Origin: Roseiarcus sp036489975
GTDB taxonomy: Bacteria > Pseudomonadota > Alphaproteobacteria > Rhizobiales > Beijerinckiaceae
Direction: 5' to 3'
Assembly (NCBI GenBank): GCA_036489975.1
Contig: DASXES010000075.1
Span: forward strand, 65,306-129,305
DNA: 64,000 nucleotides
The position numbers and the translations under genes are program-made. The notes under the pieces were generated by a model that worked only from the letters and a program-made list of their open reading frames with translations, ran no database searches and was not told the origin of the DNA. Below are positions 16,754 to 25,122 of this stretch, piece after piece; the first letter of the stretch is position 1; each line of letters starts with the position of its first letter.

Positions 16754-17228
16754 GCGGAATTCGGAACCGGCAAGCAGCCGGATGGGCCGCTCGAATGATC
16801 GATGGCGTTTAAGCGCTGGGTTCCGCTTGCGCAAGCCGGAGCGTTCGTGGCGCCAAAAACCATACAAATAAGATTCTGAACTGATTCTTCTTCTTTAGCC
16901 CCCCCTGAGCGCAAACGCGATTCTATCCCAAGACTCGAACCGTCACATTTGACGCAAGGGCAGCGAGCCCCGTTGACGGAGCCTCGGCATGGTTAACGTT
17001 TCGTTAAGAAACGTCGGGCTCACCAAACCTCATGTAGATAGTGTTCTAATTATCCCCGCAATTCAGAGGCGCCTGCGCTAGACCGCCAAAGTTGTCCCGA
17101 TCGGGACGGCTGTGAATCGTCGAACGCGCCTCGCCCCGCGCCGGCCGATGACTCGCGCCTGACGCGCCCACTTCTCCACGCCTGTCCACAAGTCATGGGG
17201 CTGGTTATAACAGGGTTCTGATTGACGC
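16754..17228. other. Candidate chromosomal replication origin (oriC)
   Basis: This 475-bp non-coding gap separates leftward hemJ-rho from rightward ppsR-maf-aroE-coaE-dnaQ. In Caulobacter and other alphaproteobacteria the origin lies beside hemE and a DUF299 gene (the family of ppsR). Seen here: a perfect CtrA-type TTAA-N7-TTAA at 16993-17007; two near-consensus DnaA-like boxes one helical turn apart, TTCTCCACG (17172-17180) and CTGTCCACA (17182-17190), plus TTATCCCCG (17050-17058) and the reverse-strand TGTAGATAG (17033-17041), each 7/9 to TTATCCACA; six GANTC sites at 16872, 16883, 16919, 16932, 17114 and 17150. AT-rich tracts lie at 16861-16897. No hemE is in the window, and no box is a perfect match. 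Confidence 0.6.
16993..17007. promoter_or_regulatory. CtrA-type full site in the candidate origin
   Basis: TTAACGTTTCGTTAA is a perfect TTAA-N7-TTAA. In Caulobacter, CtrA binds such sites in the origin and blocks initiation. At roughly 63% G+C about 0.1 such sites would be expected by chance in 64 kb; the two found are both intergenic, here and before ftsE. Confidence 0.65.
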
Positions 17229-18074
17229 TTGGGGATCGCGTTGGGCCGCAGCTACTTCCATCTGCATCTGGTCTCGGACTCGACCGGCGAGACGCTGATC
17301 GCCGCCTCCCGCGCTGCGGCGGCGCAATACCAGGGCGTGGCGTCGATCGAACATGTCTATCCGCTGGTGCGGACCGCCTCGCAGCTCGATCGGGTGATTG
17401 ACGAGATCGAGAACGCGCCGGGAATCGTCCTCTTCACCCTGGTCGATACCGACCTCTCGAAGCGCCTTCAGACAGGCTGCGAGGCTTCGGGATCCCCGTG
17501 TCTATCCGTCCTCGAGCCAATATTGCTGTTGTTCAAGTCTTATCTGGGACAGAACTACACGCCCAGGGCCGGCGCGCAACACATGCTCAACGCCGACTAT
17601 TTCAAGCGGATCGACGCGCTCAATTTCACCATGTTGAGCGATGACGGCCAGACGCCCGAGAATCTGGACCATGCCGACATCGTTCTTTTGGGGGTGAGCC
17701 GCACGTCGAAGACCCCGACCAGCATTTATCTGGCCAATCGCGGCTACAAGACCGCCAACGTCCCCATTGTCCCGCGTCTGCCATTGCCAGGATTGATCGA
17801 TCACCTCCGCCGCCCGCTGATTGTCGGCCTTATCGCCTCCGCCGATCGGATCGTGCAGATCCGGCAGAACCGGCTTCTTTCGCTCAACGCCGATTCGGAG
17901 ACCGACTATGTCGATCGGATCGCGGTCGCTGAAGAAGTGGCTGCGTCGCGTCGCCTGTTCGCCGAACGGGGCTGGCCCACCATCGACGTGACTCGGCGCT
18001 CGATCGAAGAGACGGCGGCGGCGGTGCTCGATCTTTATCGCGCCCACCGGCTCAAGTTCATCGCCGAGGGTTGA
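17229..18074 (+). CDS. ppsR: Pyruvate,phosphate dikinase regulatory kinase/phosphotransferase (DUF299)
   Basis: A 281-residue bifunctional enzyme of the PPDK/PEP-synthase regulatory protein family, which phosphorylates and dephosphorylates its target dikinase on Thr, switching gluconeogenic PEP formation. The N-terminal HLHLVSDSTGETL (about residues 12-24) is the family start, and the P-loop-like LLGVSRTSKTPTS lies near residue 156; ADRIVQIRQNR near 208 is the C-terminal block. No ATG fits; TTG at 17229 or TTG at 17241 must be used. This is the first gene to the right of the candidate origin, as its homologue is in Caulobacter. Confidence 0.92.
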   Translation: MGIALGRSYFHLHLVSDSTGETLIAASRAAAAQYQGVASIEHVYPLVRTASQLDRVIDEIENAPGIVLFTLVDTDLSKRLQTGCEASGSPCLSVLEPILLLFKSYLGQNYTPRAGAQHMLNADYFKRIDALNFTMLSDDGQTPENLDHADIVLLGVSRTSKTPTSIYLANRGYKTANVPIVPRLPLPGLIDHLRRPLIVGLIASADRIVQIRQNRLLSLNADSETDYVDRIAVAEEVAASRRLFAERGWPTIDVTRRSIEETAAAVLDLYRAHRLKFIAEG

Positions 18075-18078
18075 CGCC

Positions 18079-18717
18079 ATGGGGGAAGCGCGGACGCCGG
18101 CGCGGCCGCTATGGCGGGGCGACGGGCCCTTGGTGTTGGCCTCGCGAAGCGAAAGCCGCCGCGCTCTCCTGTCGGCGGCTGGATTGGACGCCAAGTCCAT
18201 CGCCCCCGAGGTCGACGAGCGCGCGATCGAGGACCGATACCTGGCGGCCGGCGGCGCGCTCGAAGGCGTGTCTGCCGAGTTGGCGCAAGCCAAGGCGCTC
18301 GCGGTCAGCGCGGAGCATCCGGACGCCTACTGCATCGGCGCCGATCAGACGCTGACCCTCGAGGGCAGGATCCTGCACAAGTCCCACAATCTCCCCGAAG
18401 CGGCGAAAACGCTGGCCGCGCTCGCCGGCAGGACGCATCGCCTGACCTCGGCCTTCTGCGTCGCCCGCGCCGGCCTTGCGCTCGTCGTCCACAGGGATCA
18501 TGCCGATCTCGCGATGCGGGCGCTCGATATGGCTGAGATTTCGCGCTATCTCGAACGCGCCGGGCCCGCGGTGCTGTCGTCCGTCGGCGCGTATCAGGGC
18601 GAAGGTCTTGGAATTCATCTGTTCGAGCGCATCGAAGGTGATCATTCCGTTGTTCTCGGACTGCCGATGCTGGATCTCCTTCATTGGATGCGACGCGAAA
18701 ATCTGATCTCGCTATGA
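18079..18717 (+). CDS. maf: Maf-family nucleotide pyrophosphatase
   Basis: A 212-residue house-cleaning enzyme that hydrolyses non-canonical nucleoside triphosphates. LVLASRSESRRALL (about residues 18-31) is the Maf N-terminal substrate loop, with CIGADQTL near 85 and SSVGAYQGEG near 166 giving the catalytic Asp and conserved Gln/Glu. Which subfamily (dTTP/UTP or m7GTP) is not clear. It begins 4 bp after ppsR stops and overlaps aroE by 4 bp. Confidence 0.92.
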   Translation: MGEARTPARPLWRGDGPLVLASRSESRRALLSAAGLDAKSIAPEVDERAIEDRYLAAGGALEGVSAELAQAKALAVSAEHPDAYCIGADQTLTLEGRILHKSHNLPEAAKTLAALAGRTHRLTSAFCVARAGLALVVHRDHADLAMRALDMAEISRYLERAGPAVLSSVGAYQGEGLGIHLFERIEGDHSVVLGLPMLDLLHWMRRENLISL

Positions 18718-19574
18718 TGGAGACGAGCGCGCCGCGCGCCGGCGTAGCCGGCTGGCCAGTCGAGCACTCGCGCTCGCCGATGATCCATCGCTATTGGCTC
18801 GAGGAGCTCGGGATACCGGGAACTTATGAGAAGTTCGCCGTTCGCCCCGGCGAATTTCAGGCGTTCGCTGATAGAATTGGCCAGGACGGCCTTGTCGGCG
18901 CCAATGTCACCGTCCCTCACAAGGAAGCCGCCTTCGCCGCCTGCGAGGAGCGCACCCCCGTCGCCGAGGCTCTCGGGGCGGTGAACACGTTGTGGCGGCA
19001 GGACGGACGCCTCATGGGCGACAATACGGATGTCGCGGGCTTTCTGGCCAATATGGACGAAAGCGCCTCGGGCTGGGCGGAGCGGCGGGGATCGGCTGTC
19101 GTCTTTGGCGCGGGCGGCGCGGCGCGGGCAATCGTCCATGCGTTGATCTCGCGCGGCTTCGAACGCATCGCCGTCGCCAACCGGACGCAAGCCAGAGCCG
19201 AGGCGCTGGCCGCCCATTTTCGCGGTCCGGCGAAGGCCGTCGCCTGGGCCGATTTGCCGACGGCGTTGCGTGAGGCGGACTTGCTTGTGAACGCGAGCTC
19301 GCTCGGCATGGTCGGACAGCCGCCGCTTCTGGTCGATCTTGACGGCTTGCCGGATCGCGCCGTCGTCGCCGACGCCGTCTATGTGCCTTTGCGCACCCGG
19401 CTTATCGAGGCGGCAAGCGCGCGCGAACTGAGAACCGTGGAGGGGATCGGCATGCTGCTCCACCAGGCCGCGCCCGCTTTCGCCCGCTGGTTCGGCAAAA
19501 AGCCCACAGTGACGCCGGAGCTGCGCGCGCTGGTCGAAGCCGAAGTTGTCGCGACCTATGAGGCTAAGCGGTGA
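18714..19574 (+). CDS. aroE: Shikimate dehydrogenase (NADP+)
   Basis: A 286-residue enzyme that reduces 3-dehydroshikimate in the shikimate pathway. The substrate-binding EHSRSPMIHRYWL (about residues 17-29), catalytic lysine in NVTVPHK near 64-70 with TDVAGF downstream, and the nucleotide-binding GAGGAARA near 133 are all present. LVNASSLGM near 200 is the late motif. The ATG at 18714 overlaps the maf stop in ATGA; the earlier in-frame start at 18684 is inside maf. The stop overlaps coaE. Confidence 0.95.
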   Translation: MMETSAPRAGVAGWPVEHSRSPMIHRYWLEELGIPGTYEKFAVRPGEFQAFADRIGQDGLVGANVTVPHKEAAFAACEERTPVAEALGAVNTLWRQDGRLMGDNTDVAGFLANMDESASGWAERRGSAVVFGAGGAARAIVHALISRGFERIAVANRTQARAEALAAHFRGPAKAVAWADLPTALREADLLVNASSLGMVGQPPLLVDLDGLPDRAVVADAVYVPLRTRLIEAASARELRTVEGIGMLLHQAAPAFARWFGKKPTVTPELRALVEAEVVATYEAKR

Positions 19575-20179
19575 TTATTGCCGGCCTGACAGGCTCGATC
19601 GCGATGGGGAAATCGACCGTCGCCGGCATGTTCGCCGAGCATGGCGTCCCGACATTCGATGCCGACGACGCGGTGCGGGATTTCTACGCCGGAGCAGGGG
19701 CCGCAGCGATCGAGGCGGAGTTTCCGGGTGTCGTGGTCTCAGGCCAGGTGGACCGCGAGCGCCTCGGCGCCCGGGTGCTGGGCGATCCGGACGCGCTCAA
19801 GCGCCTCGAAGGCCTCGTGCATCCTGCGGTCGCCGAAGCTCGCGCCAGGTTCTTGGAGAAGGCTGCGGCCGCTGGACAGCGGATCGTCATCGTCGACGTG
19901 CCGCTGTTGTTCGAGACTGGCGGGGAAGCGAATGTCGACCTTACGATCGTGGTGAGCGCGCCGGAATCAATCCAGCGCAAGCGGGCTTTGGGGCGAGCGG
20001 GCATGACCGAGGCCAAGCTCGACGCCATTCTTTCCCGGCAGATGCCGGACGCGGACAAGAGGCGCCGCGCTCATTTCGTCATCGACACGCGCGGCAAGCT
20101 GGAATTGACGCGCGCCGTGGTGGCTCAGTTCATGCGCTCGATCGCGGCGATGGCGGGAGGCCGAACCCGCCATGCGTGA
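19571..20179 (+). CDS. coaE: Dephospho-CoA kinase
   Basis: A 202-residue P-loop kinase for the last step of coenzyme A synthesis. It starts with IIAGLTGSIAMGKST (P-loop at about residues 7-15) and shows FDADDAVRDFY (catalytic Asp region) near 30, IVDVPLLFETGGE near 100 and the SRQMPDADKRRRAHFVIDT lid block near 153. The GTG start overlaps the aroE stop in GTGA and the end overlaps dnaQ by 8 bp, so translation is coupled along the operon. Confidence 0.95.
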   Translation: MIIAGLTGSIAMGKSTVAGMFAEHGVPTFDADDAVRDFYAGAGAAAIEAEFPGVVVSGQVDRERLGARVLGDPDALKRLEGLVHPAVAEARARFLEKAAAAGQRIVIVDVPLLFETGGEANVDLTIVVSAPESIQRKRALGRAGMTEAKLDAILSRQMPDADKRRRAHFVIDTRGKLELTRAVVAQFMRSIAAMAGGRTRHA

Positions 20180-20873
20180 AATCGTGCTCGACACGGAAAC
20201 GACGGGCCTCGATCCTGCCGGCGGGCATCGGGTGCTGGAAATCGGCGCGGTCGAGATCGTCCATCAAAGCCTGACCGGCAAAGTCTTCCATGTTCTCATC
20301 AATCCCGAGCGCGACGTGCCTTCGGACGCGGCGCGCGTCCATGGCCACACGACCGAGATTCTCAAGGACAAGCCGGTCTTCGCCAGCATTGTCGAGGAAT
20401 TTCTGACCTTCATCGGTGATTCGAGTCTCGTCATCCACAACGCCGATTTCGACATGCGCTTCGTCAATGCGGAGCTGGCGAGGCTAGGGCTCAGCGCGAT
20501 CGGCATGGATCGCGTCGTCGACACGCTGGCGCTGGCGCGAAAAAAGCATCCCGGACAGCCGAACAGCCTCGACGCTCTGTGCGACCGCTACCGCATCGAC
20601 CGCTCGCGCCGGGTCAGGCACGGCGCGTTGCTCGACGCGGAAATCCTGGTCGAGGTCTATTGCGAACTGATGGGCGGCCGTCAGCGCTCGCTCATGCTGG
20701 ACGATGCGACGACGCTTGCGGACATCAACGCGATCCTCGTTCCCGTTCGCTCCGAGCCGAGACGGCCAAGGGAATCCTGGCTCGAGCCGGAGGAGGCGGC
20801 CGTTCACGCGCGCTATATCGAAGCCTTTATCGTCGATGCGATCTGGTCGCGCTATCTGGCGCCACCCGCCTGA
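20172..20873 (+). CDS. dnaQ: DNA polymerase III epsilon subunit, 3'-5' proofreading exonuclease
   Basis: A 233-residue DEDDh exonuclease. ExoI VLDTETTGLDP (residues 5-15), ExoII HNADFDMRF (about 88-96) and ExoIII with His/Asp in RHGALLDAEIL (about 146-156) are intact. It removes misinserted bases during replication as part of the Pol III core. It ends the ppsR-maf-aroE-coaE-dnaQ operon, in an order I recall from many alphaproteobacteria. The C-terminal segment after residue 165 would hold the alpha-subunit contact. Confidence 0.94.
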   Translation: MREIVLDTETTGLDPAGGHRVLEIGAVEIVHQSLTGKVFHVLINPERDVPSDAARVHGHTTEILKDKPVFASIVEEFLTFIGDSSLVIHNADFDMRFVNAELARLGLSAIGMDRVVDTLALARKKHPGQPNSLDALCDRYRIDRSRRVRHGALLDAEILVEVYCELMGGRQRSLMLDDATTLADINAILVPVRSEPRRPRESWLEPEEAAVHARYIEAFIVDAIWSRYLAPPA

Positions 20874-20898
20874 CCAGGGTCGTCCCCCCGCGAAAGAA

Positions 20899-21390
20899 TC
20901 AGGCCGTCTGTTGTTGCTGCTGGCCGCCGGCCGCCGCCAGTCGTTGCAAATAGAGCGCCTGAAAATCGATCGGGTCGATAAAGAGCGGCGGATAGGATCC
21001 GCCCCGCACCGCATCCGCAATGATCTGGCGAGCGAACGGAAACAACAATCGCGGCCCTTCGATCATCACCACCGGCTGGACCTGATCGGCCGGGAAGTTC
21101 TCCACCCGGAACACGCCCGCGTAGTTGAGCTCGAATTTGAACAGGGTGTCGGGGCCCTGGCCCGCGCCGCCCTCGAGCATGAGGCTCACCTCGTAGTCGG
21201 TCGGCGCCAGCTGACGCGCGTTCACATTGATCTGGATCGAGATGTTGGGCGAAGCCTGCTGGGGACCCAGGGTCCGCGGCGCATTGGGATTCTCGAACGA
21301 CAGGTCCTTCGTATACTGGGCGAGAACCGAGAATCTCGGACCGGCTTGCGGCGCCTGCGCGCCATTGCCGCTCTCATCAGCCATCGTCAA
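20899..21390 (-). CDS. secB: Protein-export chaperone SecB
   Basis: A 163-residue tetrameric chaperone that keeps preproteins unfolded and hands them to SecA. FSVLAQYTKDLSFENPNAP (about residues 20-38), INVNARQL, YEVSLMLEG, FKFELNYAGVF and GPRLLFPFARQIIADAVR are typical SecB stretches. A Gln-rich tail ends the protein. The start is ATG at 21390 or at 21384; either gives a normal length. It converges on dnaQ with a 25-bp gap. Confidence 0.95.
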   Translation of the reverse strand: MTMADESGNGAQAPQAGPRFSVLAQYTKDLSFENPNAPRTLGPQQASPNISIQINVNARQLAPTDYEVSLMLEGGAGQGPDTLFKFELNYAGVFRVENFPADQVQPVVMIEGPRLLFPFARQIIADAVRGGSYPPLFIDPIDFQALYLQRLAAAGGQQQQQTA

Positions 21391-21507
21391 CTGCTCCTCG
21401 TGCGCGGGCCCGAACGCCTCCTGGCGGTCATTTGGGCGATCCGAACGCGTCTCGGCGGTCGCCTATCATGGCCCCGCTATCCAAACAAGCGCGGCCCGCG
21501 GGAGGCG

Positions 21508-22776
21508 CTAGTGCGAAGCGGCAATGCGCCTGAACAGCGACAGATCGGCGTAGCCGTCGGGCCTGAGGCCGTTGCGTTCCTGATAGCTTCGGACCGCGGA
21601 ACGCAGCGCGTCGCCGCTTCTTCCATCGATTTCGCCGACGTCGTAGCCCATTCGCCTCAGTTTGACCTGCAGGCTTTGGATCTGGGCCGCGGTGAGCGGA
21701 CGATCGTGCGTCGGCCAGTGGACGGCAAGGCCTGCGCCGCGTTTCACCGCGTCGCCGAGCAGGCCGACCGAGAGCGCATAGGCGGTCGAATTGTTGTAGG
21801 ATTTGATCACGTCGAAATTGCTGGTGATCAGGAACACGGGGCCGGCGAGCCCGGCGAGGATGAGGAGCCGTCCCTCGCCTGCTTCGGGCAAGGGAGAACC
21901 GTCGGCCTTCGTCACGCCGCGAGCGGCGAAGGAAGAGAACGGCGCGGGCGACGAGGAATCGGCGGCCTTCAGCGCGAATCTGGGCGGCAGGCGAATCTCG
22001 AAACCCCAGGGGAGGCCACTCGTCCAGCCGTGCTTCGCCAGATAGTTCGCGGTTGAGCCGATGGCGTCCGCTTCGCTCGTCCAGATGTCGCGCTGGCTGT
22101 GCCGTTCGAAAGCGACCGCATAGGCGAGGTAGCTCGAGGGCATGAACTGCGTCTGCCCCATCGCGCCTGCCCAGGAGCCGCGCATGAGAGACGGAGCGAT
22201 GTCGCCCTCCTCGAGGATGACAAGCGCCGAGATGAGTTCGTCGCGGAAATAGTCGCCCTGAAAGTGGACATAGGCGAGACTGGCGAGCGACTGAATGACA
22301 TTGTTCGAGCCAGCGAAGCCGCCAAAATCCGTCTCCAGCCCCCAGACGCCCAAAAGCACGGCGTCGTCGACGCCAAAGGTCTCTTTCGCCCTTGCAAGCC
22401 AGAGGCTTTCCGAGCGCGCTTTGTCACGACCGCGCTCGATGCGGTCGGACGTCACGGCGGTTGCGACATAGTCCCAGATCGGGCGCACGAACTCGGGCTG
22501 CGATTGGGCGCTCGCGACAACCTTGGGGTCGAACGCGACACCGCTGAAGGCGCCGTCGAATGTCGCGCGCGAGACCCCTCGCGCCTCGGCAAGGGGCCAA
22601 AGCGCGTCACTGAATTCGCGAAAGGTCGGCTGACGGGCCGGGGCGGGTTTGGCGCCGGCGGCAGTTGCGGACAATGCGGCGCCTGACAACCCGAACGCTA
22701 CAATGAGGGCGATCGGGAGGGCGAGGCTTGCGCTGCGAAGGGCGCGCGACCGAGGTTTATGGTCGATTCTGGCCAT
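21508..22776 (-). CDS. Lytic murein transglycosylase with peptidoglycan-binding domain
   Basis: About 422 residues. A signal peptide (ALRSASLALPIALIVAFGLS then AATA-type cleavage region) precedes an MltB/SLT_2 domain from about residue 50 to 330. The catalytic glutamate is in GVWGLETDFGG, and GAMGQTQFMPSSYL is the second family block. A C-terminal PG_binding_1 domain (VKLRRMGYDVGEIDG, then YQERNGLRPDGYAD) follows. It cleaves glycan strands to anhydro-muropeptides in the periplasm. The ATG at 22776 is chosen over one 32 codons upstream because the signal peptide begins after it. Confidence 0.9.
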   Translation of the reverse strand: MARIDHKPRSRALRSASLALPIALIVAFGLSGAALSATAAGAKPAPARQPTFREFSDALWPLAEARGVSRATFDGAFSGVAFDPKVVASAQSQPEFVRPIWDYVATAVTSDRIERGRDKARSESLWLARAKETFGVDDAVLLGVWGLETDFGGFAGSNNVIQSLASLAYVHFQGDYFRDELISALVILEEGDIAPSLMRGSWAGAMGQTQFMPSSYLAYAVAFERHSQRDIWTSEADAIGSTANYLAKHGWTSGLPWGFEIRLPPRFALKAADSSSPAPFSSFAARGVTKADGSPLPEAGEGRLLILAGLAGPVFLITSNFDVIKSYNNSTAYALSVGLLGDAVKRGAGLAVHWPTHDRPLTAAQIQSLQVKLRRMGYDVGEIDGRSGDALRSAVRSYQERNGLRPDGYADLSLFRRIAASH

Positions 22777-23022
22777 GCGGGGGCCGTCAGGAGAAAAAGC
22801 TCTGGCCTGGAAACTGCGCCAAAATAAATAAAACGCAATGGCGGGGCTGGAGCAGGCTTGCTCAACGATCAAGGAACCAGCTGCTTTAAGCCGCAGTCTT
22901 GTCCCGGCGGGTGCGCTTCGCTCTCATCGCCGTAGGGAAGAACGATGTCGCCTGCTTCGGCCTGGTGTTTGCGCAGTTGCAGGCGCAGACCCGTTCCACC
23001 TCGCTTCCCGTTTGACGTCCCT
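22777..23022. other. Short gap between lytic transglycosylase and deacetylase genes
   Basis: About 245 bp. A 71-codon minus frame (22886-23101) overlaps the end of the deacetylase gene and has no recognisable feature except a run of Lys/Arg at its end; it is not called. Nothing else was seen. Confidence 0.4.
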
Positions 23023-23955
23023 TCAGCGTGTGCCGGATAGGCGCGTCGTTGCCTCTATCGCTCCGGAAGCCGCAACGAAGGGGCGCTGCTCGCGGAACCA
23101 ATCGAGAATACGTTCTCCGGTCCAGAACTGCACTCTGTCGTGGCCGGCGATATAGCTCAGCAGTTCCTCAAAATAACCGATCCGATGGGCGACCCCGATG
23201 AGGTAGGGGTGGACGCTTATAGACATAATGCGAGTGATTTTGCGGCTCTCCGAATAGAGCCGGTCGAACTGGCGCTTGCCTCGGCTAAGGAATTCCTCCG
23301 AAGGTCGCTGGGCTACGGCCATCATGGCGACGTCGTTCATCTCAATCGTGTAAGGGAGCGAAACAACGTGGCCTGTGGAGGCGGCAATATAGCAGGGCTG
23401 GTCGTCGAGCACCCAGTCGGCGACATATTCGACGCCCTCCTCGGCAAGGAGATCTATCGTCTCGAGCGTCTCGGTCAACCCTGGGCTCTCCCACCCGCGC
23501 GGGGCTCTGCCTGTCGCAGTCGCGATCGCGTCAATGGTTCGTCGGATGGAGCCGCGCTGGTCTTCAAGGCTGTGCATCGGCGCCTGCACGTAGCCGTGTC
23601 CCATAAACTCCCAGCCGGCCTTGAGCCCGGCCGTGATGACCTCTGGGTAGTCCTGGCAGACGGAGCCGTTGCAAGCAAACGTCGGCACAATGCCGCGATT
23701 GCCGAGCGTCTCCAGCACTCGCCAGAAGCCAACGCGCATGCCGTATTCATGCCAGGCCCAGTTCGGCAGGTCCGGTATGAGCGGGCTACCCCCCATCGGG
23801 GGCGGCAGCGCAGCCCGCGGCATCGCGCGTCGCGCATCCCAGTTTTCGACGTTTACGATGACCCAAACAATTAGCTGCGCTCCATTCGGCAGCGCCAGCG
23901 GGGGTCTATCGATGATCGGGGAAAAGGGAATACGGTCTTTGAGCGTCCTGAGCAT
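23023..23955 (-). CDS. Polysaccharide deacetylase-family protein (PuuE/allantoinase-like)
   Basis: A 310-residue NodB-fold protein without signal peptide. WAWHEYGMRVGFWR near residue 66, FACNGSVCQDYPEV near 92, GWEFMGHGYVQ near 113 and SISVHPYL near 247 match the PuuE-type branch of the family, which includes cofactor-independent allantoinases and related amidohydrolases of cyclic imides. No other purine catabolism gene is nearby, so the substrate is unknown. The ATG at 23955 follows a strong AGGAGG site; an in-frame TTG just before it is not needed. Confidence 0.82.
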   Translation of the reverse strand: MLRTLKDRIPFSPIIDRPPLALPNGAQLIVWVIVNVENWDARRAMPRAALPPPMGGSPLIPDLPNWAWHEYGMRVGFWRVLETLGNRGIVPTFACNGSVCQDYPEVITAGLKAGWEFMGHGYVQAPMHSLEDQRGSIRRTIDAIATATGRAPRGWESPGLTETLETIDLLAEEGVEYVADWVLDDQPCYIAASTGHVVSLPYTIEMNDVAMMAVAQRPSEEFLSRGKRQFDRLYSESRKITRIMSISVHPYLIGVAHRIGYFEELLSYIAGHDRVQFWTGERILDWFREQRPFVAASGAIEATTRLSGTR

Positions 23956-23958
23956 CAA

Positions 23959-24600
23959 ACCGCCTCCTGCGCGGCATGGGGGATAATCGGCAGAAGGACG
24001 TAGGCAGGCGCATCGGGTCCGAGGTGCAAGGCCGTGGTTCCTCTGAAAATCTTGGTCGGCCGATCGCGAGGCTCGTCGTGTATAAAGGGCCCGCAGCCGC
24101 GGAGCACGTTCTTGAAGTTAGAGAGGCGGCTTGCCCAGCATATTCATAGTCCATGCCACGCACGGTGAGGCCGATCCGATAGCCGTGCGAGCGAGGATGC
24201 AGGTCGGCCATTCGATGCAATGGTGCAGATCCGTCGATTCGCGCGTGAGGAGTGGTCGATGTAACCTGGTGAGCAGCCGCAGCCACGGGAATCGACTCGG
24301 CGCAAACGTAGCCTGCAGGCGCCCACTTCTCAGGATCAACGACCTCCCAGCTCTGGTGCTGGTTGTCGAGCTGGCCACGACGTCGCGGTGCTCTGTGACC
24401 ATCCTATCCCACCGTCGGGTATCCATCCTGGAAACGAGGCCCTTCGCCCGTGGCTCGAACATGAGCCGATCCCCGAGATCGGCTCGGACCACGTCTGCTC
24501 AAGGCGTGCAAGACCGGCATCTGGGAGACCGGTGCGCGCAACTTCAATCGGAACGGGTGGGACGTCCGGGAGATTCGCATCCAGCCGCTTACGAGCCGGA
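23959..24600. other. Gene-poor stretch, possible decayed coding sequence
   Basis: About 640 bp upstream of the deacetylase gene with frames open on both strands but no intact gene. On the minus strand a frame over about 24000-24400 reads smoothly (WEVVDPEKWAPAGYV, then LTVRGMDYEYAG) but begins after a stop and has no start or ribosome-binding site; a second minus frame upstream (RRWDRMVTEHRDVV) could be its earlier part in another phase. This would fit a frameshifted remnant, but I recognise no family. Confidence 0.35.
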
Positions 24601-24861
24601 TCAGGCGGCCCTCGGGAGGCGGGGCAGATACGCCAGTCGCGCATGGCGCTCGCAATAGGGGCTGCCGTTCGCGGACGCGCCGCAATAGCGAAAGGTGTTG
24701 AGATCGCGCGGATTTCCGGTCGGCCATCGGCATGAGCTCGGCGTCAGGTCGACCACCGTAAGCCTGCCGTCGATCGGCTCCCGATCGGCGAAATAGGTGG
24801 TGAACGACGCGCCGCCCTCGGAGATGGCGACGTTCATTATGTGATTGTTTGTACGGTTCAT
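24601..24861 (-). CDS. GcrA C-terminal-domain mini-protein
   Basis: An 86-residue protein whose C-terminal half has the GcrA signature: SCRWPTGNP, then FRYCG, then GSPYCERHARLAY. The spacing of Cys and His is as in the end of GcrA, the alphaproteobacterial cofactor that recruits sigma-70 RNA polymerase to CcrM-methylated GANTC promoters. Full GcrA is about 170 residues with an N-terminal helix-turn-helix DNA-binding domain, which is absent here. It may be a stand-alone sigma-binding domain or a remnant. Start uncertain (ATG at 24861 or 24837), with no clear ribosome-binding site. Confidence 0.6.
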   Translation of the reverse strand: MNRTNNHIMNVAISEGGASFTTYFADREPIDGRLTVVDLTPSSCRWPTGNPRDLNTFRYCGASANGSPYCERHARLAYLPRLPRAA

Positions 24862-24888
24862 AGTCTGCTCTGGAAGTTAGGGAAAAGT

Positions 24889-24913
24889 GGCTCTCGCCTT
24901 GGGCGCAAGAGCC
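24889..24913 (-). terminator. Weak candidate intrinsic terminator
   Basis: GGCTCTCGCC (24889-24898) pairs with GGCG and AGAGCC (24902-24913, two-base bulge). Read on the minus strand it is followed after four bases by TTTT. It lies between the MFS gene and the GcrA-like gene, both on the minus strand. Confidence 0.3.
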
Positions 24914-25122
24914 GCCAGGCCCTGAAATAGGGACGAAAACCCGGATTTCCAGAGATACTGGCGCTCGCTTTGCCCCTGTAAGCCTTGTTTTTTGGCCGAA
25001 TTGCGGCGCTGACGATTGCAAGACCCGACGCGGGCCGCCGGGAATTCCGCCCAATTCCAAAAGGCCATCAGCGGAACCTGCATCGTTTGCTGCGGGTCGA
25101 TCGCAAGACAGGCGAAAGCGCC

